A DNA stretch of 64,000 nt. It comes from Platynereis dumerilii. Lineage: Eukaryota; Annelida; Polychaeta; Phyllodocida; Nereididae. Made by a program: the position numbers and the translations under genes. Below, piece after piece: positions 24,825-35,701 of this stretch (positions are counted from its first letter, which is position 1; each line of letters opens with the position of its first letter). The notes under the pieces were generated by a model. That model was not told the DNA's origin and did not search any database. It was given only the letters and a program-made list of their open reading frames with translations. The stretch is from assembly GCA_026936325.1 (NCBI GenBank), contig JAPTHN010000003.1, positions 46,047,511 to 46,111,510 of the forward strand. Reading direction: 5' to 3'.

Positions 24825-25427
24825 TGCACTGTTAAAGTGTTTGAAGTTGATAAACAAATTAACAAGAGAAATTGGAGTAATGAGGTTTTACAAATATTCA
24901 CTAAATTGAATCTTACTCAAAATTTTGTAGAAAATTTACCTATTAACCTGGAAAATGCACAACGTCAACTGATGGAAATTTATAAAACCAACTGGAAAAA
25001 TCAAGTAACTAACATGCCAAAATTAAGAACTTACAGAGAATTTAAAACTACATTTGGTACTGAGGATTATGTATATAAAATTTATGATAGAGGTCATTTG
25101 TCTGTTCTTTCACAATTTAGGTTCGGTGTTTTACCATTAGCAATAGAGACAGGACGTTACAATGATATACCATTAGAATATAGAGTTTGTGAATTTTGTT
25201 CCCATCATGTTCTAGAAGATGAAAATCATTTTTTGTTCCATTGTAATACTTATAACGATTTACGTAATTTACTTTTAACTCGTGTTTTAGATTATTGTGT
25301 GGATTTTTACTTTTTATCATTACAAGAAAAATTTAAGTTGTTGATGTCCAAGGATTTAGTTAAATTTACTGCAGAATATTTGTTTAAAGCTTTCCATAGA
25401 AGAAGAAGTTTGTTGTATAATAATTAA
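24825..25427 (+). pseudogene. LINE C-terminal domain with CCHC-like zinc motif
   Basis: About 200 codons are open without a stop. The stretch SVLSQFRFGVLPLAIETGRY leads to a C-x2-C (CEFC) and an HFLFHC, the zinc-binding arrangement found at the C-terminus of many invertebrate LINE ORF2 proteins. This end is thought to help in binding RNA or DNA. The open frame in fact begins at an ATG at 24717, but its first 36 codons come from the host unit (module M and its flank), so a fused peptide would be an accident of insertion. Reverse transcriptase and endonuclease are missing. The intact frame suggests a fairly recent insertion. Confidence 0.8.
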
Positions 25428-25616
25428 TTCAAGAAGTTTGTTGTAAATGTTTTAATATTGTAAATATGTGATTGTAAATGTTTTAATATTGTAGTTTCCA
25501 GAAAATTTGTTGTTAAAGTTACTTTTGAATTATTTTGATGACTTGTAAGCCCATATAGGGCTGGGTGTATTTTTTTTACACAGGTCAATAAAGAATTTGT
25601 CTGTCTGTCTGTCTGT
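24825..25616 (+). mobile_element. 5'-truncated LINE inserted in copy B
   Basis: Copy C runs straight from GTGTCATTGTCA to the AATGATCAGGAAAGGC stretch; in B this sequence separates them. It contains the LINE C-terminal domain, a short 3' UTR with GGGCTGGGTG, CAATAAAGAATTTG and a CTGT tetranucleotide tail. The element near 40.1-40.7 kb has the same kind of end. Confidence 0.85.
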
Positions 25617-25794
25617 ATAAATAGTGTATAGTGATAATGACCAGGAAAGGCAAAAAGTTGTGATGTTTCATATAGCTATGATCAGAACCTTTTGAAGCAG
25701 GTTCAATCCAATATTATCACACAAATTAAAAATTCAGCATCATACTTGGGGATCCTATCGCTGTTCATCTGCCTTGACAAAACATAGCACTCTG

Positions 25795-26130
25795 TGTGCT
25801 ATTTTGGCTCAAATCAGGTAGAAAGAAGATGTAACACTTTAGAATCATGAGACTCACAATCCCCTAAGGCAAAATTGCCGCGCAATGGCAATTTCCCACC
25901 TTCCTGAACTTATCACATCAAAGATATCCCGCCAATATCTATTGAAGTCACTTTGAATTGGTACTATTTTCACCATGACATTTCTCCTGGAAGTACCTTT
26001 TGATCGTGAAAGAGGATGACACTTCAGACTCTTTTATAGTCCGTGTGACTTCTCACAGCCAACAGTTCAAAGGTCATCTTTGCAGGTGCACTCTGTGAAC
26101 TTGTGTGTATTACTGCCTCTGGTCACAAAA
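25795..26130 (-). repeat. module N (unit B)
   Basis: Homolog of 16690-17070. The minus-strand frame that is open in A and in the inverted copy has a stop here before SVILF, and part of the module between CTCCTGG and AAGTACC is deleted. Confidence 0.55.
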
Positions 26131-27974
26131 TTAATCTGTATTAATGTGGTATGAATCATTGAATCTCATCCACTGACGATAATACATAGCTCATACCATA
26201 GAAAGTATATGACCTAACTTAAGGATATGAGTCATCAATAATAAAATGGCGGTTGTAGAGATATGACCTCACAGGGATGAATTTTTGGTGAATTTGCAGT
26301 AATCACTGACAATTCCATGGCTGTAAAATTAAGGAGTAGCAAACGACACTTAAAACATAAAGCAGAATGGGCTCATCACTGGAGTTGAAGGCAGGAGTTA
26401 CTTTGCTTCAACAATAAAGGACTGTTGACTAAGGACTGAATATAAAGTTGGTCTGGGGTCTCATATTCCAGAAACACCAGCTGTATGAAGAGAATGCATT
26501 TAGTGTCCTCTTGGTGATGTGTCTGAGGTTAATGACACATTGTTGAACATACTGTGCTTGCCTGGACAACAACTGCCTCCCATGATATTAGCTTGAGGAA
26601 AAAATATACCAATCCAGTGGTACATCACCGTCTCACCATGGTGTTTTTAAGTCTGGGCAGACCATTTTTTTAGAGAAATAAAATCTATTTGGAAAAGAGC
26701 TTGGAAAGTAAAAAATTGTTGCAGTCTGCAGTAACTAATGTCATTGCTTACACTGCAGCAATAATCTTGCCAGTGAACAGGTAATAATCCTTTTGTCTTT
26801 TAACACAATGCTCAAGGTTCACATTTGAGCGAAATTGACCATTTTACTGCTGCCAAATGTAAAGCAGAGTATCGAAAAAGTAGAGTTGATAAAGATTATT
26901 TAGTCACAGGACCACTAACAAAAATTGCATGTCTCAGAGGTACTCACTTTTGATTAAGCTTAGACATACTTAACCTTCTTTATTGAATATTAAGCTTTAA
27001 GGATTAATTCAGGTTTTATGGAATTATCACAAAACATACATTCCCACAAGTGATATGTTCCATGAAGCACTTGAGCCTGCTGGGTCCTAGCCTGATTAGG
27101 CTGACACTGGTCTAGGTCCTAGAAATCCCTCAGGAAGATGAATGCACTAAGTGAGTACACAAGGCAAAGGAGTGCTCTGTGGTCTGGGAAGAGTCTCTTT
27201 GTTTTACTAACACAGGACACGGAGTTTTATTGTCCTTCTCTAGATTGTTTGGGATACTATAGGCACTATAGTGTGTACTACAAAGTATATTGTGTTTTGT
27301 GGAAGGCCCTTGTGATAAGTAGGGGTAGGAAAAGACAGCCATGGGACATCTCTGTGAAGGAGCTTTGAGCACAAAATAATAAGCTATCTAGAAGGTTAGA
27401 AATGGAGCACAAAACTCAAACGAGAGACTATGTCATGGATGAATTTATTTGTTGCATAATAACAGGGACTGCTGTCTCAGGTGCCCACCGATGTCAACAA
27501 ATAATGAAAACAAAAGCTGCACAGCAGCAAACTCTGATCATCACTAAATATACCCATTGTGAAATTCTCTTCACTTAGGCAGCAACAGGCCTGACGTGCC
27601 TGTCTGTCTTAATCATTGCCCCTGTGGACCAAACTTCAATTCCATTACTTCGTCTTTGGAAGAAACTCGCCAAATCAACAGCCTAATTCTGTGCCTTAAG
27701 TTCTAATTTGGCAAATTAGTGGTTGTCATTCTGTAGTTCGCCTAAATCATTAGAAAGCTGTGTTCAAATATCTTATGAACAGTCCATTGGTGTTAAAGCT
27801 TTGGAAGACAACAGTTATGCTTGTGTGTCTTGAAGGTTTTGCTGAAGGCGGATTTTTCTGATTTGTTTCCATGGTTTGTCTAACAAAGCCAGACCTTTTA
27901 TGAGCACTGTGATATTGTGTATATCGAGTATCTTGAAAAGTTAAAGTATATTTAAAAACCTTTATCCTTAGAGT

Positions 27975-28200
27975 CTCTAAAATAGACTGGTATCAAGTTG
28001 GTATATTTAAATAGACTGGTATATAGACTGGTATCAGGTTGGTAAAATTGAAGTATATTGGTATCTGGTTGGTATATTTAAATGGACTAGTATCAAGTTG
28101 AAATATTTGAATAGACAGGTGGATTGAAAGGCATCAGGTTGGTATAATTGAAATAGACTGGTATTAGGTTTGTATATTTAAGCCATAAGGTTGACATATT
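27975..28200 (+). repeat. minisatellite at the B/C border
   Basis: About seven degenerate copies of AATAGACTGGTATCAGGTTG with a GTATATTTA-type spacer, period near 32 bp. The motif also occurs at the Z/A border. Confidence 0.75.
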
Positions 28201-30664
28201 TCAAATAAATAGTACCACATTAGACAATGCGCAAGTCACCCCATGGTGTTAGTAACTGTTTTCCAAGCCTGGCCCTTTGACCCGTCTAGAACTAGGTGCA
28301 TCCAGTGTCATTCTACAGTGAATGTGGCTGACAGGAAAGGTGTCTTATATTTCTATGCAAAATGGTGTCGCTCAAAGTTTGAAAATGAACTTTCAACTTT
28401 AATATAATATATATGATTTTATATAGCATCCATCCCGGATAAATATGCTCACCGGCACTCACCATACTGAATGGCCATCATACCAATCATTATCGTGATA
28501 ATGTCTGGACATGGCCAGAGTGGGGTTTTTGTAACGATGACCTGGCGAAATTTTAGATACTTCTAAATAGCTGATCATGCACAAATGATGACTCATAACC
28601 TCGTACTTCTCACATTCAATGAGACATTGGACCGGATTTTAACAACCTTTGTGCTGTGTATGATAATGCACTTAAAAGCTTTTTGAGGGAACAGTAATGT
28701 TACGGCATACATAATTTAGCACCACAGTTGGTTCTCCCACAATCCTTGGCTTTCTGTGGCTGGCACACAGTGGCGGTGGCTCCTGAGTTTTTGCAATGTG
28801 CGCACTGAAGTGAAATGGCCAAAATCTTACATCTTCATTTTTGCAATAGATATAAGTGTAAAACTCATAAAGCCACTAAACGAAACCACTTTTAAAACAA
28901 AATACCACTTATTAAGTTGGCCATCAAGATGCTATTTTTGAATCAGATCTATAAAATGTTATGATCCTTATTTTCTATAAAATTTGGTATTAATGTGGTT
29001 ATCATTCTCAGCAAAAACTGGAAACTATATCCAGGCACTCTATCGTAGTTGTCAAATTACAAGTACTTGCAGAATAGCACTGGAATCCATGGCATTTGTG
29101 TAAGCAAATTTGTAACTTGAGGACTGCAAATGAAACTGGCAATCTGTCTGCTCAATGAGGTCTCCATTTCAAGAGCATTCCACTTCAACCTCTGCAAGGA
29201 CACTTGGTAGCCTTAATTGTCTTTTGGTCTTTTGTGACACTTGCAAATTTAATTGCTTTGAAATTAATATTAAACCTGAGCTTCATTTTAACAAAAAAAT
29301 GTTGGCGGTTTTGAAATAGTTACCATTATTTGAATGTTATTCATTTAGATTTGGAATCAGTATGTTTTTAGCATTATGCTGCCCATAATTTGCATATGGC
29401 TTCAGGACCAAACAATAAACTAATAGTTTGGCCCAGTATAATCTCCTGTTGCAGGTAGAAAGGTCACTGGCCAACCTCTTAATCCCTGAGTGGGTGAGGA
29501 ATGTGACAGTTACTGGCTTTGCACAGTTTTAAGAGGGTGGAGGGCAGCAGTATTTTTCTAGAAGAACCAGTGGAGTATTTATGAATATTTACTTGAGCCA
29601 AAAAGTGAACAAACAATCAGGGGCATATCTAGAAAGTGTCTGAATAGCAGGCCATAACTTACAGCTATCTTTCCCATGTCAATTGTGGGTATTGGGAGGG
29701 GCTTGCCCTATGCCTCCCATAGTTCCCAGTGGGAAGATTTGGTCAGACCTTGCCCCCGCTAAATATGCAACTGAATACAAAGTAAAAATAAAAGATAACT
29801 TAGCAATTTTGAAGAACGTGCTAATTGCTCAGTCTCATTTTAATCACTCACCTGTGATTTACATGATGACATTAATCTTATGACAATTCATGTAATTATA
29901 TTTTGCTGTAATCAGGATTTGCTAATCACTCATGTCAATTTGTAACCACTTTCAAATGAATAGATTATGCATCCTATTTATGGATCACACACTTCAACTT
30001 GGCTACTCTACCTCTGCAATCCGATTTGGCAAGGACACGCGAATGAGTGCATTTTCATGGATAAGGAAGAATGGTAGCCATAATTTTCCAATGTGTGATT
30101 GACTAAAGTATTTCTTGTCTCTAATCTCTAATAATTAGCCCATCTTCTATTGAGATCCAAATTCTACTAGCATGACACTATCCCAGCTCCTTGTCTGCTT
30201 CTTTTTGAGTTTATAACCATGCATAACAAATTGAACTGGTGTTGTGATAAACCAAATAATAAAACAATCCCCTGATTGGCCAACTCATAATCATGTCATC
30301 ATAGCATAAGTCACTTGGAACAATTCTGATGCGAAAAGAGTGTCACTTCAATTTTTGCTTTGAGAGTACGACTATTCTGTTTTCATTAATTAGTGATCTT
30401 CAAATATTTTTTGTGTGTCGATGTGCTAGTTAAGTTCTCTATTCAAGAATCAATGCTCCACACAAACACATGTTGATTGTTAAACTTCAGCAGACATTTT
30501 TCAGGACATATTGGATCAATTATCTAGATAATGATGTGATTCTGATTGAATTTAAGGCAGGATAATGCCAGGATATTTTACAGAATAAAGGGTCCTTCTG
30601 ATATTGATTGAAACTGGCAGGGACTACCTTTGTTATTCAACAATTTGCATAGGATTCCCTCAGC

Positions 30665-30900
30665 ACAGGCCTCACACCCATCTATCCAACGGCTGGGACC
30701 TGTTTAAAGGTCGACAATCTCATATAAGGGTTAAACCACAGACTTCCTTCCTTGTTAGGCTGACCCAATACCCAAGAGGACACCCCGAGGATCTCACTCT
30801 TCGTGACCAAGGTCCGGTCCAACAGAATATTGCTTCTTCGAATAAATATGTTTGCATAAAGCTGCTGAAAAATTGCCTCCCGATCCATTGTACTGCTTCT
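30665..30900 (+). repeat. module M, copy 5 (unit C)
   Basis: Paralog of 12650-12935 and 22255-22480. The core reads AATACCCAAGAGGACACCCC. Half-sites are degraded (TGACCC, and GAGGATC for AGGTCA). A 113-codon frame at 30604-30945 is open but is not shared in register with the other copies. Confidence 0.7.
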
Positions 30901-31145
30901 ACTGAAGAGACGTTGTTATCCGGGAATGCAGACAGCTTTGTGTGACTCGTGCAAGGAATTTAATCACATTAAAGGTGATACATTTTATTCTACCTGGGGC
31001 ACATCCTTACATTAATATTATCTGAGTATGTCTGCAGGTTTCCTGACTCCTTATCCATTTGTTGTTCTTTCCTTATTTACTGCATTCCAAGTTATTTCAC
31101 TTGGTCATGCATGCTTTTTCTTGTTTCACCAAAACAAATAAGAAT

Positions 31146-31265
31146 AGAGAGGTTTTGCTACACGTTCACGTGTGACGCATACGTGTACAAGTGCTATCTA
31201 ATTACATTGTTGTCATGGCAACTCCCACGTACACGTCACACGGAAACGTGTAGCAAAACCTCTCT
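31146..31265. mobile_element. 120 bp MITE private to copy C
   Basis: Inverted arms of about 40 bp: AGAGAGGTTTTGCTACACG at both ends (right end read as reverse complement), then CGTGTGACG. AAT flanks both sides (31143-31145 and 31266-31268). Empty sites in A (TGAATACACTG) and B (TGAATGCAATAT) show the pre-insertion sequence. It would fold into a long hairpin. Confidence 0.85.
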
Positions 31266-31384
31266 AATACAATATATTTTGATGCATTTCAGATATCATG
31301 ACACATTCAACTTTTCATGTAATTTTTGACCAAATCTACCAAAAAAAGATTATTACTTTTAAAATTTTCTACGTTGCAAACGCA

Positions 31385-31460
31385 AACAAACAAAACATGG
31401 GCTTCAGCGCTTGCAAGCATATGCAAGGCCAGGGCGATAACACTCTAAGCTAAGTCCCTC
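31385..31460 (-). repeat. tRNA-like SINE head (unit C), decayed
   Basis: The minus strand keeps GGGACTTAGCTTAGAGTG and GGCCTTGCATATGCTTGCAA, matching the B copy, but box B is lost. Confidence 0.4.
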
Positions 31461-31522
31461 CAGATTTGATAATTGGCATATATTCAAGGGGACATAATTT
31501 ATGCATTCTCACTAATCCGTTT

Positions 31523-31848
31523 CAATCTACATATTTCTGGAACTCTCTTAGCCCTGCCACAAGAAACTCTACCTCTATTGGGACTTTTAAAAGTAAATTA
31601 AAGTCTGAAATTTTATCCCATCGCATGTGCTTTTAAGCTCTAGCTAGTCATATCTTTTCTTTTATATTTTATCTGTATTAACCATTTGTGTTTTATAATT
31701 TATAATGTGTTATATGTTTTTATCTATATTTCTATGTTGTCTTGTCCATGTAAATAACTTTGTGTGTCTTCTGTGTCAGGGCCTTATTGGAAACCAGCAG
31801 TGCTGAATAAGCCACCCTCCTGGTTACATAAAAGTATTTTGACTTTGA
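31523..31848 (+). mobile_element. LINE 3' fragment in copy C
   Basis: The frame 31523-31636 reads WNSLSPATRNSTSIGTFKSK and ends at TAA. The ending Trp-Asn-Ser-Leu-x-Pro then a Lys-rich helix is typical of CR1/L2/Jockey-like ORF2 C-termini. The 3' UTR contains GGGCCTTATTGGAAACCAGC and ends in TTGACTTTGAC. Only the last 37 codons and the UTR are present. Confidence 0.75.
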
Positions 31849-32589
31849 CTATGGAGATATTGGAGTCTTGAAGCTTAACAAACATCTCCAGAAGAATCCC
31901 GAAGAAAATTAAATACAGATCCTTGTGGACATGCCATGGGAACTACTTTTCTCTATTATTGTTGTTGCAGCCTATCTACGAGAGTCACACTTGGAAAAAT
32001 GGAATTGTGCTCATAAAAATGATTTGATGGAGACAAGGGACTGTGACGAACCAACTCTTTCTGGTAACGAAGATGTCAAACTGATACAGAGACAATAAAG
32101 TTAACCGTGAACCAATTCTATGATAAAGGCAGGCAGCTACGAGTGTTGGTTATTCACCTTAGGAGAGGAAATATGTGAGAGGGCTTTGGAACAGCTGGAT
32201 GACCGGTATGTGAAATGTTTCTCAGTTTTGAAGCTGACCACAACAAAATCCTAACTCTTCAGATACTCTTCAGATATTGTTATTAACAATTTTATGCAGT
32301 GTGTCATGGGAAACTCCTGTTTTCAAGGTTATCCAACAGTTGAAGTGACACAATATTATAAGATAATAATTTACACTTTGTTGTTTCATTTATTTGTCTG
32401 TGTTTTAAGGAACGTCAAATGAGTGGTGAGCAGAGTTCCCGTACTTAGTTTATTTATGGAAATAATTAAAATGTGTTTGTATAAAAAACTTTTCTTTGGC
32501 AGACTCCACATCTGGTTTGTACAGTTTCCTGCTTTTCATGCTCCTCAGCCATCACAACTGACCCTGGTTGAAGTGTCAACTGCCGACGA

Positions 32590-32800
32590 GTCCTATACAT
32601 GGTCATAGCCTTGGTCATAAAACAAGACCTACTTTCCTTGTAGAAATGACCTAATACCCAAGGGGACGTCCCAAGGTCATTAAGTCCTAACGCTCGGTGA
32701 CAGGGACCTTCGCTTAAATGAGGCTAATGTGGTGCAATATTGCTCTTCCTACGCCAAATGTGTTTGCACAAAGCTGCTATCAAATTGCTTCATGAAATCA
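32590..32800 (+). repeat. module M, copy 6 (unit C)
   Basis: Core AATACCCAAGGGGACGTCCC between ATGACCT and AAGGTCAT, as in 16170-16390, followed by CTCGGTGACAGGGACC and ATGTGTTTGCACAAAGCTGC. Confidence 0.8.
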
Positions 32801-33419
32801 AAAAGAAAACATGCTGCAAGAATTATAGTAGCATTAGTGTCATTGTCATATTATAATAATGATCAGGAAAGGCAAAAGGTTGTTCTTCTTCATGTATCCA
32901 TAATCAGATCATTGTCAAATAGCAGTTTTTTCATTCCTATGTGAGCACACAAATTACAATTTCTGCTTCATGCTGGTGGATGCCATCTCTATTAATCCTC
33001 AATATTGAATAAAGAGACATTTGTGTACAAAGTTAAAAGAAAAACAGTTACTAAATGGGGCTTTGAAATCATCAAGCCTATAATCATAAGCTTTGAAGTA
33101 TACGCTCGGGCTTAAAGGGTAACAGATTTTTGTGACCGAGTACTCAACGATCTTTAACTGAACCATAACTGGGTAATCCCCCTCATGACTTAGCAGGGTG
33201 ATCCCCCTCCCTTTACAGATAAAGTGATAGTGCAGTAAAGAAAAAAGAAGGGGATTTTGCGACAAATGCCAGATGTAGGTCTACAGTAAGAAAGAGCAAG
33301 TCCCAACATTTATGTCTGATGATACATGATGGGTCACACTTAAACCATTCTTAAAGTAGAGTATAAATCGTTTCAACCCTGGTTTTCATCATAAAATATC
33401 TTCACTTTGTGACTGCTTC

Positions 33420-33790
33420 TGCTATTTTGGCTTAAATCAGGTAGAATCAAGAAGTAACACTTTGGAATCGTGAGGCTCTCCTGGAAGGCGCAATCCCCAG
33501 AGGCGAATTAGCCACGCAATGGCAATTTCCCACCTTCCTGAACTTATCACATCAAAGAGGTCCCGCCAATATCAATTGAAGTTACTTTGAATTGGCACTA
33601 TTTTCACCATGACGTTTCTCCTGGACTTTTCTGTAGAACTCCTTAAGTACCTTTTGATTGTAAAAGAGGATGACACTGCAGACTCTTTTGGAGTCCGTGT
33701 GACTCTTCACAGCCAATACTTCAAAGATCACCTTTGCCAGTACACTGCACTGTGGGATACTGCTTCTTGTGGCAAATTAATCTGCTTTAT
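33420..33790 (-). repeat. module N (unit C)
   Basis: On the minus strand about 52 codons encode LAKVIFEVLAVKSHTDSK and VCSVILFYNQKVLK. Upstream the frame is shifted relative to A. The plus strand is also open (33609-33818), so openness alone says little. Confidence 0.6.
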
Positions 33791-33839
33791 AGGTGCAAAA
33801 TTGTGCAACTCATGTTAACAGTGGTCCCTGCATTATAAA

Positions 33840-34299
33840 ACCACCCCTTCTGCACTCTGCAACCAAGTATCAGTCTCTTGTAGGGGTGTGGTGTCTTCTT
33901 GCGGGGCAAAATGCATTTCAAGAATGAAGGAACATTTGAATCTTGAACCTAAAAATACCAATCAATGCAGGAAGAAGATTGTCGCACAAGGCAAGTGGGT
34001 CTTAGAATGGAGGGACTGCGACAATACCTCTGATGCTCATTTGAAATTTGCTTTTGCTCAGTGTCGTATTTAGTATCAATTTCAGTATGAACCAATTTAT
34101 GCTCAGTAAAGTCCAGTAAACTTGTAAGGCATCAACTCTTTGACAAGTCAGATTCTTAGTTAAAAAGCACCAAAAGAGCTCTGACACAAAATTGATTAAA
34201 TGCATTGAATTATTGCCATATGTCAGCAACAGAGACAATTTAGTGTGACCTTAGATGATAAATCATTTGAGATGAATATAATAACTGAATAAAAAGCTC
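33840..34299. other. sequence after unit C, nothing recognised
   Basis: I see no repeat or coding signal apart from short frames on both strands (33888-34073 and 34002-34238). Confidence 0.35.
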
Positions 34300-34620
34300 T
34301 AAACAGGAATTTAAACTTTCATACATATAGCTACCACCTCGAAGGATGATAATGGGAAAGGGCGCTCTGCCTGGAGCAGTATTAGGATTGCAAATACACC
34401 CAACCCATCTTCATCTATTGTAATCAAATAGGGAGTTCGGTGGCAGTTTGCTGCTCTAACAAAATGTGGAAGTCCCTTTAGTGAGATTACTTTTGTAATT
34501 CTAACATAAAGCCCCACTTTACTTGTGACACATTCCCACAGCAGGGGGATCGTGCTGACAGTTGTCAGCTATGCTTAGGCCTCATGCGGTCTCTGGAGCT
34601 CTAAAATGTGTTATATTTGA
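34300..34620 (+). repeat. outer arm of the central inverted repeat (left)
   Basis: Matches the reverse complement of 44600-44905, for example CTTTACTTGTGACACATTCC and TGACAGTTG. Confidence 0.6.
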
Positions 34621-34904
34621 ATACAGAAGAATCTATCCTATTGTCAACTGACGTGTTGGTATAAGGGAGATTTTTAGCACATATTGATTCTTCTTTGCAC
34701 TTCTGACACGCTAACAAAAAATTTACCGTGCCAAGTCGGATGCATTTTTTAACAATAGTGGTTTGCTTAATTGTTTAAATTCTGCACCATAAGATTGTGA
34801 TACCCTGCATTTGTCCATAATTTTATAATAATTGTCAGGTTGTCCCAAATTCTCAATTTTGCATATATTGTAGAACAATCTTTACTTCGACATGTTCCTA
34901 TTCA

Positions 34905-35130
34905 AAAGGGCTTCATCCTGGCTCACCTCATCTCATCCCATCCCTTTGAGAGGAGGTCCATGTTCAAATCCCACATGTCCAATTTAGGGTGTGACTTTGC
35001 ATATTGAGTTTCATCCATGGTTTGCCCCCATGTCACTAGTGATTGGCCCATCCTGCTGTCACAGAAAGAAGCTGTCTTGCAGAAAATTTGGAGCTTCAAA
35101 TTTCCTATCTTAAATATTATTGCAGTGCTG
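34905..35130 (+). repeat. dispersed repeat, possible SINE (copy 1)
   Basis: Shares GGTCCATGTTCAAATCC, CATGTCCA and GGGTGTGACTTTGCATA with 39100-39345. GTTCAAATCC resembles a tRNA box B, so a tRNA-derived SINE is possible; no clear box A is seen. Confidence 0.45.
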
Positions 35131-35504
35131 TTTTGGCAGCATCTTTACTTACTGCATGTAATGTGGCTGTGGTCTTGATTTTCCAGTCAAAAAGACATAT
35201 ATTTTGATTTTTTTTCTGAAACTGCCATCACTGAATCTATAGATTGTAAGTCTATGAAGAAAAACCAAGTATACAAGCAATGAACTGTTGCAAAAATAAA
35301 ATCCCAAAAAGCTTTTGGTAGGATAACGCCAGCATAAATGATATACTAGCAATAAGTATGAGAAATATGTCATGAGGAAAAGAAAGACAAACATTTGAAA
35401 GCATACTTAATGTCATTCGGAAGAGTTCTGGCTGTATTGCACTCTGAATCAAATGCCTCTTACAACATAAGAGTCCCTACAGGGCCTGCACATTATCAGT
35501 CTGT
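35131..35504. other. no feature recognised
   Basis: Short minus-strand hydrophobic frames (35149-35394 and 35252-35452) are typical of AT-rich DNA. I do not call them genes. Confidence 0.35.
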
Positions 35505-35701
35505 GTGCTATTCTGTGTAGATTGAAGAGTAACCACTTGGAATCATGACATTCACTTAAAAGGCACAATCCCTTGAGGTGAGTTGAAATAGCCACGCAAT
35601 GGCAATTGCCTTCCTTCCTGAACTTATTACATCAAAGAGGTTCCACAAATACCAATTGAAATTACTTTGAATTGGCACTATTTTCACTGTGACATTTCTC
35701 C
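35505..35701 (-). repeat. module N, fifth copy, left piece
   Basis: Homologous to 33430-33620 (CACGCAATGGCAATT, then TTGAATTGGCACTATTTTCA). It is cut by the LINE at CATTTCTCC and resumes at 38569-38640. Confidence 0.65.

Larger units (their letters stand above)
20880..28200 (+). repeat. unit copy B of the 7.3 kb array
   Basis: Colinear with A and C. It begins with a block matching C 28325-28410 and ends at the minisatellite 27975-28200. It carries private insertions at 21222-21563 and 24825-25616, which set its differences from A and C. Otherwise non-coding. Confidence 0.75.
28200..33840 (+). repeat. unit copy C of the 7.3 kb array
   Basis: Colinear with A and B from 28200 to module N (33420-33790), but block 13680-14760 of A is missing. 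A LINE fragment lies at the deletion point (31523-31848). It has a private 120 bp MITE at 31146-31265. Confidence 0.75.

Noticed and set aside
30604-30945. 113-codon frame and similar frames across module M as a conserved protein
   Set aside because: Open frames in different M copies are in different registers or strands, so the shared DNA does not encode one shared peptide.
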